Positions 29,930 to 41,892 of a stretch of DNA of 64,000 nucleotides are shown piece after piece. Positions within the stretch are counted from its first letter, which is position 1; every line of letters begins with the position of its first letter. The notes under the pieces were generated by a model, which worked only from the letters and a program-made list of their open reading frames with translations, searched no databases and was not told the origin of the DNA. Position numbers and translations under genes: made by a program. The DNA is from Arabidopsis thaliana (Eukaryota; Streptophyta; Magnoliopsida; Brassicales; Brassicaceae), in the NCBI RefSeq assembly GCF_000001735.4, contig NC_003074.8, positions 21,645,261 to 21,709,260 of the forward strand. The letters are read 5' to 3'.

Positions 29930-31121
29930 TTTCTTTCTTTTCAAAACTAAAGATAAAGAAGAAAAAATTGGCAGAGCATAATGCTTTTGTCTCTCTTTTT
30001 ACTGAGAAATGAAGAATCTAAATTATTAGAATCACATGTAATGACATGTGCTCTCCCTCTCCCTCTGCACATTTTGCATTATATGTCAAGTCTTTTTCCC
30101 TTTCCTTGTAAAATCAAAAAAAGAAGAAAAAAAGAGAGAGAGATAAATCCACAATGCTTGAGAAAAGGAAAAGAAACAGAGAACCAAGAGAATCTGAATT
30201 AATTAATAAATAAAAATTCTGCAATCATATGATAGTGTGGCTCAAGAATTAGAGAAAGACAAGACCAACATGTGTAGCCAATCATACTGTATTGCTCTTT
30301 TCCCACATTTCATGTTCATTTATCCTAAAAACTAAAAAGAAAAGAAAACACTAAAATCTCTCTTTTAACTTCAAGAATTCTTACTGTCCAATTGATAAGG
30401 ATTCATGTTTTTGGTTTAACCAAAATTACAGCTCGAGTACAAACTGCTAAGACTATACTATATTCGAATTAGGTTTATTGCTTGATTTCCACCTAGACCT
30501 TACGAACATATGTACAGTAATGGTTTGTATTAGTATGTTGTTGTGTCACCATCCAAATTTAAAACATAGACAATTTTATTTGTACCAAGTTGATTGAATA
30601 TTTTTTTTGTTCTACCAATTTATTAACCCAAAATAATTTATCATCTAGTGTATTTAAAAACATCAAAAATTAGTTATTTCTGGAAGGGAAAAGACTTTAA
30701 TGAGTAATAATTAGTGGAATCCCATGACGGGACTATACCCTTTCAATTTATTTACTTTAATTTTGTTATAAGACAAAATCTCGGTGTTTGGTTTTTGTTA
30801 AAAGACAAAATCTTGGTGTTTAGTGTGAAATCATATATGATCTTGATTTGACACCAATGCTTTGTAATTATTTCTGTTAATACCAATTCAACCATGATTT
30901 CGATTTAGCCATAGAGTAAGAGTATGACTCATCATTATCATCATCATCATATATAAATAAACCTATATATTTTAATTTTTTCATCCAGAAAATTATTTAG
31001 AAGAAAACAAACGTGAGATGTACTCAAGTGGTCTTTCCGATTTTGTTTAATAATCTCAAAATTCATTTATTATTTACTTAACTATCTGCCACTGTTTAGC
31101 CTGTACATTATTATCTCTCTC

Positions 31122-31140
31122 TATATATATATATATATAT
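31122..31140. repeat. (TA)n microsatellite
   Basis: Nine or more TA units preceded by a CT-rich stretch. Confidence 0.85.
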
Positions 31141-34100
31141 CAAATAAGTTTGCACTAAGTCTTCTAAAAACCAATATATAGACTGGCATGTGAGATGTTA
31201 AATAAACATCACATAAATCGTGCATACTATATATTCGAAAAGCTCTTCAACTTTTTCCTCGGTCATGATTATAAGAAACCAAAAAAATAACCATTTTTAA
31301 AGAAACTCCTTATTTAATCTGTTAATTGATCATGATGGCGATGAACGATGATGCAGATAAAGAAGATAATTCACAGCTTGTGAGCATATGCTCATCACAT
31401 GCTCGAGCATATAGCCTCAGGTGGCAACCAATTAGGATCATTGCAATAATGTTGTTAGTTTGATTAATTGTTTTGGTTACTTATATAACTGTATAATTTG
31501 GGGGTTATAATATAAACCCAACAATATCAATAGTACTACTTGTTATTGATTAGTTTTAACATGCATCGAATAATGATTTGAACATTCACATAAATTATCA
31601 AAACTAGTTCGGATTTAAGAAAATTAGAAGTTGAAATCCGCAACCTCTCGATTGTAAATATAGAATTATATAAATAGAAAAACGTATGTTCATAAATATG
31701 TGTATATGCAACATGACAGTGCCACACAAATAGTATAAAATCGACCGTTGTTTTGAGTTATAGAAAAACTTATCGATCATTGTCTCCCGTCAACCATGAC
31801 GCGATACTACTAAAACAATACAATTTAATTGGTACATAAATTAATAAATCATTTGAATTCAAGCAACATCTTTGGAACAAATCTAATATATATGTATTTT
31901 GTTTTCGCATACTTGTATTGTACATCAAAAAGTAAATCTTGTTAGAATCAGATAATATAGTTAACACTGTCTAGCAGTCTCGATTAAACGTGCAACATTT
32001 TTATTTCTATTAAAAAAAAAAGCGAGTTGGACGGTAATGCGATCTACATATATTCTTGCTTAGTGTATTTGCACTGACATCATTTGGTTATGAAACTAAA
32101 ATAAGAAAAATGAATATGATGGAACATTGGATACCCTTAATGACCATAAGGAGGATCGAGCTTAGCTAAGCGTAGTTTGTCGTTAATTTAAATTATTGAT
32201 CAAATAATTAGAAAACCAGATATTGACAAAACAAAAAATAAGAAGAACAAATATTGAAAACCAGATAATAGCCACCCATACGTGGTTTATTTGTCGTTGT
32301 ATATTTAGTATTAGGGATCATTGTGTTTATTTACTCTATTCAATTACAAATACCTTTAGACCAAAACAGAATATACAATGTGATATGCTTAGATAAATAA
32401 TTGCTAGAACTATATGTTTATTTTTAGGTGCCTAGATCGTTGTAGTGTGTGAAACTCTGAATGATTCTTCAAACAAGTAGTTTTTTCAGTAATAAAAAAT
32501 GTCTCCAACTCCACATTTGAATAAGTTATTAGAACGAATAGTTTCTCCTTTAATATAATGTATATGACCCAGTTATTGGGTTTGCAACTTTGCATGTATA
32601 TGTTCTATATATGTGTGAATATTTTTAACAAAAACTAAAATTAAATTGACAGATACTGCAGAGTTTACGACTAATAAGTTAACATCGTCATTTGGTGAAA
32701 TCTTCAAGTGACCAAGGCAAAAGCATCACTGGAAAAAAAATCGATTTCCTACGCGATTACGGGAAACTTTTCCGCAACAGTGCAACCATTTCTCATTCAT
32801 CCACAGTGATCGTGAAATATAGCACACGTCACCTTCGAATCTTACAAATGTGGGTCCATGTTCATCCAGCACAGCACCAACAATAATTAAGGCCTTGAGA
32901 AAGAAATTACGAGCATCACACTTCCATTAATTTTCTTAACAAATTATTAAACTTAATTATAGATAAAGTGTGTTCCCCAAACGGAGGGAAAAGGAGATTT
33001 TCTCTTCTTTTTTTTTCCCTTCTGTTTTTGTCTTTCCTTAATTATTTCTCCTTTGTTTTGTTTCTTTGAACCCAAATCTTGTTATTTTGTTTACTGAGTA
33101 TGATGAACTTAACAATTAATTTAGTGACGGTCTAAGAAGATGTCAAGTGCCGTAATTACCAGCTAATTAAGTACTCAATTCCATATTTGAAATGTTATGT
33201 TACTCACCATTTCCTCTTTGTCGTTTTTATGATTGGGTCAAATGTTGCGGCCAACACCAGTACAAGTATCACAGATTTAAATTTAGCTTATGGGATCTTT
33301 CAACTAGTGCCTCACTTCTACTTGGGTGTGACTTTTTTCGATGTATTTTTTGGAGTGAATAATTCGATATTTGAGTTTAAAATGTTCATTATTGTTAGAG
33401 TGTGAAACAGTGAAAGGTGTCTCTCGGTCAATGATTTTTTTTTTTTTAGTCGGGGACCAAATTTTTATTTTCTATTTCTTATGAATAATGTACTTGATAT
33501 TTCTATTTATTATACTTGCTATTTTGGGTCAAGGTTTGAAAAAAGCCGGTTCGATTGATCCAAAATTTGGAGACAATCATGTCACGGACCGTCCGGTATG
33601 GAGAAATTGCCCATATCGTCGGTTCGGCGGGATTGGGGGACCGCTTTCATAATATTCCGTCCGGTTCCGTTAAAATGTTTATTCGGCGTGCTTAGCTGGC
33701 AACTGTAGCGAAACAGCTGGCATGGTCACTCTCGCACGTGGCCAGCGTCGTCCTATATTTACTATTTTACCCCTATATAGCGCTTTCCTAATATTTCTGT
33801 TTTCTTCGTTCTACATCCATTTATTTTAGTAAGCTACGGAACCATAGAGTATATATAGAAATGGTAAATATATCAGAACACTGATTAAATTTTGATAAAT
33901 GAATATTTGTGTTATTAATCCAAGAAAGAAGATAAAAATTAGCAGGCTTTTTCGAGTGAAATGCCAGCTATGCATCAGTAAATGAGCCTTCACTTCTCTT
34001 TTGCTTTATTTTCCCTATTTTTCTGCTTTTCTTTTCTGTTCTTTTGCCCTACTCTACATATAAAAATATGTTGTATTTTCCCATTTTCATGTGCAAACGA

Positions 34101-35042
34101 ATATAATTTTTAACTTAGATCAATGTAAGTGTATATATATATAATAATTTCTATGAGCACATAAATTGATAGTCGTATGTAGTGGGAAAAAAAACACACG
34201 CAAACTTCAAAATCCAAATTTATTTTATGGCCTAAAAGTTGACTTTACCCTTTTGAGGTCTCTGACTCTAATACGAGGGGTCAAAATCCGAGGTGGCATT
34301 TTCGTTTCAAGCTGCATATACTCATTACACATTACAACAGTATTAATTTAAAATTTTGTAATAAATACATATGACGATCCATTTATTTTCTATGCGTTAC
34401 ATAATTTGATTCGTTTTCCATCATTTGCTTTCACAAAAAGAAAAGAAAAAAAAGAGTGATTCTTAATGGAAGTTGTCCTTATGTAGTATTTACACCGAAC
34501 ATATTATATGGTTGCATAGTAATTGTTTGAACCTAGATACAACAACAAGAAGAAGACACTTCTGAGTTTTTTTTTTCCTTTTTCTTTCCTGACTGTGCTT
34601 CATAAACATGTAAGATCTCGTATTTACCGCAAAAAAAAAATTCAAGATAACATTTTATTTTGACTTTTATGAATTCCGGATTTTTTTGTGGTCGGCAAAT
34701 ACAAGTTTCAATCTAGATTCTGTTCAAACATAAACAAACTCTAAAGTCAACCATTACATACAGACACAGACACAGTCAGTCTCTATAGTACATGATATCT
34801 AAAATGATTATATTTTTTTTAATAAAAATTTTGCATAAAATTACCGAATTTTTAGCAGACAAGCAGCCGTGAAACACACGGAAGTCGGGGAAGATAAGAG
34901 AAGCTCGTGATGAACACTAAGAAAGATCAATGTCTTAATCTGACAATTAGTCGTTTTACTTAAACTAATAATATTTTTTTAACGGTAATCTAAAATTATT
35001 TTTGATTTCAACATCTTCATTCTCATTCTTCTGCTTCCTTTT

Positions 35043-35050
35043 TATATATA
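35043..35050 (+). promoter_or_regulatory. TATA box of TTL4
   Basis: TATATATA about 90 bp upstream of the ATG at 35137, followed by a CT-rich leader (CTCTCTTCTCTCTCTTC). Confidence 0.65.
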
Positions 35051-35136
35051 TCACAACAATCTCTCTTCTCTCTCTTCACCAATTCTTCTTCTTGATTCTC
35101 TGTGTTTATTGATTCTGAGGCTTTGGTTTCGAGAAG

Positions 35137-37699
35137 ATGTCACATTATAGAAGACATTCGCTAGAACCTTCCATTACCAGTAAATTCCGTGATTCTTTGA
35201 GTTTCCAACGAGACGATGACGTCATCAACAAACCAGATTTCCGAGAACTCGATTTTGGTTCTCCGTTGAGGCCTCGTGGCTCCTCCTCCGCCGCTGCCAC
35301 TCCCGCCGCTAGTGGCAGCAGTTCAAGCTCCTCTGGTTCTGCTTCCGGAAAACCCGCTGTCACTTCTCAGTTTGCTAGACGGAGTCACTCCGGCGAGCTT
35401 TCCGGTTTAAGCCAGACCAGTCCGGTTAAACCCGGATCCGTGAACCGGAATTTGAAACCGGGTCACAGAAGATCCGCTTCCGCTGGAACGCCGTTGATTT
35501 ATTCCGGTTTGGGGTTCTCTCCGGTGAACAATAACAATAACAGTTCTCGCGGCGGAGGAAGCGGGGCTACTTCGCCGAACCCCGGCGTTTTACCTACCGG
35601 AAACATTTGTCCATCGGGAAGGATCTTAAAAACCGGAATGGCTACACGAGCCTCCGTTAGACCCGAGACTCTATGCACAGGCACGGCCAACTACGGCCAC
35701 GGAAACATCATCCGCACCGGCGGAAAGGTGAGTCACGCGACGAAAGCGGCGGCGGAAATGAGTGACTCAGAGGAGGTGAAGAAGGCAGGTAACGTAATGT
35801 ATAGGAAAGGGAATTACGCCGAGGCATTGGCTCTTTACGACAGAGCTATCTCATTGTCACCGGAAAATCCAGCTTATAGAAGCAATCGTGCGGCAGCGTT
35901 GGCTGCGTCAGGGAGGTTAGAAGAAGCAGTTAAAGAATGCCTTGAAGCTGTGAGATGTGATCCTTCTTACGCTAGAGCTCATCAGAGACTCGCTTCTCTT
36001 TATCTAAGGTAAAAAAAATTCTATCCTTTAAAAAGTTTTGATTGAAAAAGGATTAGTATTTGATTGGTTTGGTTTTAGATTGGGAGAAGCTGAGAATGCG
36101 AGACGTCATCTTTGTGTTTCCGGACAATGTCCCGATCAAGCTGATTTGCAGAGGTTGCAGACGCTTGAGAAGCATCTCAGACTGTGTACGGAGGCTCGAA
36201 AGATCGGTGATTGGAGAACGGTGATTAGCGAAATCGATGCAGCCATTGCAAATGGAGCTGATTCTTCTCCTCAGGTTAGAGATCAAAAAGTGGCATTGAT
36301 TGCCTCTTTTGTGGTTGAATTATCAGCGAAAAGACTTTATCTTTTAAACAATGAGGTTTGATCTTGTGCAGCTTGTAGCTTGTAAAGCTGAAGCCTTTTT
36401 GCGGCTTCATCAGATAAAGGATTCAGATTTGTGTATATCCAGCATTCCGAGATTGGATCATCACCATACTCAACCACCTGAGAAACTATTTGGTATAGTA
36501 TGTGATGCTTATGTGCTCTGTGTTCAAGCTCAAGTTGATATGGCGTTAGGAAGGTGAGCTTCGAAATGCTTAAACTTCGAATGGTGTTTTTGATTCTTTA
36601 TTAGTAGTCTTGTTTGGTTCTTGGGTGAGTGAGTAGAGATGTTAGGTTTGTTGCAGATTTGAGAATGCGATTGTAAAGGTGGAGAGAGCCATGACGATTG
36701 ATCATAGCAATAGTCCCGAGGTAGTATCGGTCTTAAACAATGTGAAGAATGTGGCGAAAGCTCGTACCCGAGGAAACGAGCTTTTTAGTTCGGGGAGATA
36801 CTCGGAAGCGAGTGTGGCTTATGGGGACGGACTCAAGTTGGATGCTTTCAATTCGGTTTTGTATTGTAATAGAGCGGCATGTTGGTTTAAACTCGGTATG
36901 TGGGAGAAATCTGTTGATGATTGTAATCAAGCGCTAAGAATTCAGCCTAGTTACACCAAAGCTCTTCTCCGAAGAGCTGCTTCGTATGGAAAGGTTAGAT
37001 TGAAGACACTGAATGGTTTTGAACCGAGTTTCTAATTAAGTATTTGGATTAACAAATGTTAAATGCAGCTTGGCCGATGGGAGGATGCGGTCAGAGATTA
37101 TGAAGTATTGAGAAAGGAACTTCCAGGAGACAGTGAGGTTGCTGAGTCTTTACAGAGAGCAAGGAACGCTCTATCGAACAAATCCGAAGAACCTAAATAT
37201 TTGGGATTCAATAACGAAGTTGAAGAAGTTTCGACCTTAGATAAGTTCAAGACCGCAACATCACTGCCCGGTATAAACTAGCTAACTCACTTTGCAAGTG
37301 TTAGTTTCAAGATTCCTCTCTTTGCTAAACAAAAAAAAATGGAAATATTTTTCAGGAATCTCTGTGTTTCATTTCAAATCATCATCAAACCGGCAAAGCG
37401 AAGCAATATCTCCATTCGTCAACACTTTATGCTTACGGTATCCATTAGTACATTTTTTCAAGGCAAGTCACTTGTTCTTATGCTCAATCGCGCAAAATGG
37501 TTATCGTTTTTGGTCTAACGCTTTAACGGGGTTTGTTTGTCTATAGGTGGACGTAGAGGAGAGCTTGGCATTGGCGAAAGCAGAGAGCATCAAGAAAATT
37601 CCAACGTTTAAGATTTATAAGAAGGGAGAGAAAGTGAAGGAAATGGTATGTCCTAGTCATCAGTTACTAGAGGACTCTGTTACGCATTTCCTCTTATAA
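35137..37699 (+). CDS. TTL4: TPR-thioredoxin-like protein TTL4, 7 exons
   Basis: Exons 35137-36008, 36079-36274, 36372-36553, 36657-36993, 37069-37270, 37356-37462, 37547-37699 total 2049 nt, giving 682 aa. Residues 1-~205 are Ser/Gly/Pro-rich and probably disordered. TPR repeats start near residue 210 (KKAGNVMYRKGNYAEALALYDRA is the type, split here across the first repeat) and resume near 455 (GNELFSSGRYSEASVAY). A thioredoxin-like domain fills ~590-682, but the region that would hold CxxC reads SSSNRQSEAIS, so it cannot do thiol-disulfide exchange. The intron after exon 6 starts GC (GCAAGT at 37463) and ends AG. In Arabidopsis, TTL proteins act as scaffolds in brassinosteroid and osmotic-stress responses. 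Confidence 0.95.
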
Positions 37700-38667
37700 C
37701 ATATCTCTCTTCTCATTCTTTCAAATCTTTAGTCTTCACGAACGTAAATTGATTCAAAGAGCCATTTTGTTAATTGAAATTTTCATTCTTTTGTTTTGCT
37801 TTACTGTATTATCATATTGAAACCTGCTCCGATTGTATTAATCCGAGGAAAATGCATGTTTCTCAATTATCGTTCATGCAAAAAGGCCCCAATTTAATGG
37901 TTCATTTGGTTTTCTTATTTTTGTTTGTTTTAGAAACTCTTACTTATTACAAATGGGTCCTGGTGGGCTGGGTTACTTGTAATAACACTGCTTTCAATAA
38001 AATATCCATTGACAAATAAACTATAGTTTCATAGAAGGAATTTGAGGCGCCAATACAGAACACAAACTATGACAAAGTCTCAATGAGAGCAAAAATGATT
38101 TGCCTCACATTTTGGGCAAAGGTTATGAATCTCAAGTTCTTAACATTTCATATTAAAGTCTCTTAAACTTAACATGTTATGGAGTTGAGAACTTGAGATT
38201 TGTAATAGATAAATAATGAATTACTAGGATATAGCGGTATATCCCTGAAGATTTTTTTTTTATTTTCCACCTCATTAAATCATAAATTAGAACACAAACT
38301 AAGAAATACCAAACAATACTAACCAATATAATTTTGCTGAAAACTGTTTCTTGTACTGTTTCATTGTGTAGATATACCAATATAACGTCACCAATTTTTT
38401 TTTCAATCCTGGGTTGGAATCGGAATCTTCTAAAAGGGTTAAAATTTACAAAACAAAGAGAAACTCATGTTTCTTTGTTACCATATCTTCTATTGGTTGG
38501 TGGAAGAACGCTGACTTTCTCTCATCTTCATCAAAATGGCTACAATCACAAACTCATGATGCTGCAAACAAAACCAACGACTTAGCCCAACAAGTCTACA
38601 CATTTTGTACATAGGCAAAGTTTTGATCGACTAGGGAGTTTTAAATATAAATAAAGGAGTCGTACCT
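37700..38667. other. Convergent spacer TTL4 / trihelix
   Basis: AT-rich 3' flanks of both genes. ORFs of 60-80 codons on both strands look random. There is an oligo-T at 38251-38260. No gene seen. Confidence 0.45.
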
Positions 38668-40511
38668 CTAGAAGTAACTAGGGAAATCCATCATCCCATA
38701 ATCAAGAGCTGCATAAACAGAAAAAGTTCACTTATTATTCATACATAGACCTGCTGCTGATAATTTGTTCTAGTGGTCAAACATGTAATGCAAAGAGGAA
38801 TTCATCAAATTAGCAGGTGACTAACAAGTAAAGAAATATGGACCAAGCGAAAACGAAAGAAACAAATGTCTGTCGTGTAATGCCATAGCCAAGTTGCAGG
38901 AAAGATTTGATGCATCCAAAAAAAAATCAAATTTTGTCTCCTGAGACTATATGTCAGAAACTAATGGTTGATGCATCCGAAAAATCCTTCCACATATCAT
39001 GCATTCTCTTTTCAAACATCCATACCCATTATTTCCTAACTTTCGAAGCAGTTAGCATGTAAACTCACAATCTTCTCAATCAACTAACCAACAAAAAGGC
39101 TACTCTACACTCAAAACTTACTGGGCATCACACTCAAAACACTTCACAAAGCACTCATGCTTAACAACAAACAGAAGCAGATTCAAGTTTCTAGCTCATG
39201 AACTGCTTCCCAACTAATGCTCACATCAGTCATTGTAGAAAAACTTTCCACACTCAGACTATAATTACAAGAAACACAAGTAACAAAGCAACAACATCTA
39301 GGAGAAAAATGTAACCAGGACCTCCTCCTTACCATGAATACCAATACTTGCTACTAATTAGTTTATTTTTGTTCAGATTCATCATCTCTGTGCGATATCA
39401 ATTTGTTCTTGTACTTTGATTGGGTTTATTATAGCCGTCGTTGGCACAGAGACTATCACAAGTAAAAAGGTAAAATTTGTTTCTACTCTTATGCTATAGT
39501 CACTGTTACACAGCTAAACAATGGAGAAAGACATAGAATTCTGAACAGATTACGAAATACGGCGAGAGAAAGGATTCAGGTCTCACCGGCGGAGGCGGAG
39601 GAAGTCGGTCCTTTGGAGCCAGAGGTACGCCGGAGCTTATGAAGACGTACCTGCATCTCCGTGAACAGTTGCATCCTATGGCATTCCAATTCCTTAGCGA
39701 ATCTCATTCTCTGCTTCTCCAATTCAACCATTTCCTTCCTCTTCTTCTCCTCGACTCTCTCGTATATCTGTCCAAGCCTCTCAATTGCGTCGGCAACTTC
39801 CTTGTAGCCTTGCTTCTTCTCAATTTTCCTCTCCCGCTTCTTGTTACTCCCGCTACGACCGCTCGATCTAGACCTTGAACCTTCCGAGTCATCTTCAGAC
39901 GCCGGACACGCCGCCGCCGCTGCGGCTGCCGCGAATGCGTTGAGATTCCCGCGAAATCCGAGTAAATCGTCACCGGCGTGAGGTATAATCGCCGGCGATG
40001 TCGCCGGACGTCTGGGGATCGCCGATCGTGGAGCGACCGGAACTGGATTAATGGACATCGGAAGTGATAGCCTCTGGTGCGGGATGTTATCAGTTGAATC
40101 AGGATTACTAGACGTCGGAAAGCTTTCCCGGAGAAGGTCATCGAGAGCGGAGAAGAAAGGCCAAGGGCTGATGTAGGCACCGGGATTGGATTCCGAAACC
40201 CTAGCCTTCTCGACTTTGTACTTCTTCTTCAGAGTATCGATCCGGTTTTTACACTGAACGTCGGTGCGATACGGCTGCGATTTGGCGGCGGAAACGTTTC
40301 GACCGGTGTTGTAGTGACGGTCGTTAACGGCGTTAGCCACCTCTTGCCAGTGTTTCTGACGGAGATTACCTCGGCTGAGGTCGACGTAGCGATTACCCCA
40401 GGCTTGGATGAGCGTGAAGGTCGCTTCCTCGCTCCAGCAATCTTCACGAGAAAGCGTCGCCGGCGAAGGTCGGGAAGATCCCGGCGAAAAGGAATCGTTG
40501 ACGGTGTCCAT
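38668..40511 (-). CDS. Trihelix (SIP1-type) transcription factor, 2 exons
   Basis: Minus-strand exons 39587-40511 (925 nt) and 38668-38708 (41 nt) make 966 nt, giving 321 aa. The trihelix DNA-binding domain occupies ~residues 25-110: three helices with the spaced aromatic residues of the class (CWSEEATFTLIQAWGNRYV, KHWQEVANAVND, CKNRIDTLKKKYKVEK). A Pro/Ser region, a poly-Ala run (FAAAAAAAACP), a Ser/Arg acidic patch and a Lys/Glu coiled coil (~225-295) follow. The long ORF reads past the real donor (CCG|GTGAGA at 39587/39586) and ends falsely at 39576. The true last 13 residues, ending MMDFPSYF, come from the tiny second exon after an 878-bp intron. SIP1 members mostly repress embryonic or light genes; the target here is unknown. 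Confidence 0.92.
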
Positions 40512-41892
40512 TATAAGGTGAACGACGGCGAGTTAGATCGAAGAAGATGAACGGTGAGGATGAGATAAACGGAGGTGAACGGTGACAGTGACGGTAACGG
40601 AATTGAAGAGAAACGAAGTTCTTTTTTTTTAAAAAGACAAACCAGCGTTTTTGCTTTGTGTGCATGTACTAAACCGTGAGCCAGACTAAACGAGCCAGCT
40701 CTAGCTAATTTATATACATCGTTAATTTGGTTTTTATTTTTTAACAGCTAAAACGTTTTAATTTTTATTTTATTTTGTTAATGTTGACTACCGAACAAGA
40801 TAATATTTCTCTATATTTTTTTTTCTTACAAAAGCTTTAAATATTCATTTTAATATGCAATTTGATAAGTCTAAAGTTAATTAGTAATATTATGTGTGGT
40901 AGTTCTAATTAAATTTCATTATGAATCGTTGGTAATATATTTTTTTTTTGGGTGAATCGTTGGTAATATAATATGTAAGTTTTGGTTGATATTTTCCTTT
41001 TTTTTTGTTGTCTAACTTAATTAGAATATGATAACGGTTCCAAATGAATTGGTATCACATCCTAAATAGTATGTAATTGACAAATTTATAGCATGGTGAA
41101 ATTTCTGAAACTGTAGATTGTAGAGAAAAATCAAAGCTAATTAAAAAATCGGATATGGCTCGTTAGATGTTTGGTTTAGTTTCCGTAAAATGTAATGATA
41201 GTACTGCCAAGTAGAATATGATCAAACGATCTATTTTTGTAAGTTAATGACACATTGCTATATTAGAATAAGTTATTCTAAGTTTTGTGTGTTTAGGTGA
41301 TAAGCTAAATGGGTAACGCGAACTACTAGTATCGTTGTTATATCACCGAATTTAAACTCGGTACTAGAATGTATGTTGTTGTCAAATAGGTAATGACAAA
41401 TTACGGCTACGAACATAAAATCGTTTTTTCTTTAAATAACTAGAAGTTCTGCAAAAACTGTAGTTTGCTCTTTTTTCTTTGTCAATCAAAGCTCCTTTTC
41501 ATTTCTTAAGGCACGAAATATAAACGAAAAGTACATGTATTTGTCCGTAATTTTCTTATAGCAAATGCAAAGCAGGGAACAAACCTTATGGTACGAAAAA
41601 GAGTAGCAAGCTTGATCATTTAAACTGAAAGAATGAGCAACTCTTCTCACCTTTTGTAAAATTTATAAGACTTACTTTTTTGTTTCAGAGGTTTTGAAAT
41701 TTACGAATTTGCAAATGATTAAACGGAAAAGAGTTCCACAAAGCTTTTTGTGGATGTGAAAGCGCCAAAGTTCTTTTGTACAAACTCAAAGGAGAAAGCC
41801 AACAATATTCAAAAAAAAGAAACGAAGAAAACAAAAACCTCTCTCGCTGCAAAGTTTTATATTCACAGAAGGAAAATATGATTGAGAGAAAG
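40512..41892. other. Trihelix promoter and kinase 3' flank
   Basis: AT-rich 1.4 kb. It contains an 18-bp direct repeat around an oligo-T tract (40922-40970). ORF 41685-41939 and others have no coding character. Confidence 0.45.
40922..40970. repeat. 18-bp direct repeats flanking a T10GGG tract
   Basis: TGAATCGTTGGTAATATA occurs at 40922-40939 and again at 40953-40970, perfectly. The 13 bp between are ten T and three G. This resembles a target-site duplication around a bare poly(A)-type insertion. Confidence 0.7.

Larger units (their letters stand above)
29380..35136. other. 5.8-kb gene-poor interval
   Basis: No coding region is supported. The interval holds a (TG)n tract (29907-29929), a (TA)n tract (31122-31140), a palindrome-rich spot near 31379-31410, a CG-rich ~200-bp island with a G-box and a TATA-like site (33580-33780) and the TTL4 promoter. 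Short ORFs inside (for example 32692-32886, 33187-33405, 34166-34351) show no family features. Confidence 0.5.

Noticed and set aside
31379..31410. Palindromic spot (GAGCATATGCTC, GCTCGAGC) as a microRNA or integration site
   Set aside because: The palindromes are short, and I could form no convincing precursor hairpin with a known microRNA.
32692..32886. 64-codon ORF in the KARI-TTL4 gap
   Set aside because: Less AT-biased than its surroundings, but no ATG, no family likeness and no splice partner.
39704..40180. 158-codon second-frame ORF in the trihelix gene
   Set aside because: Arg/Ser-rich shadow frame of a GC-rich exon.
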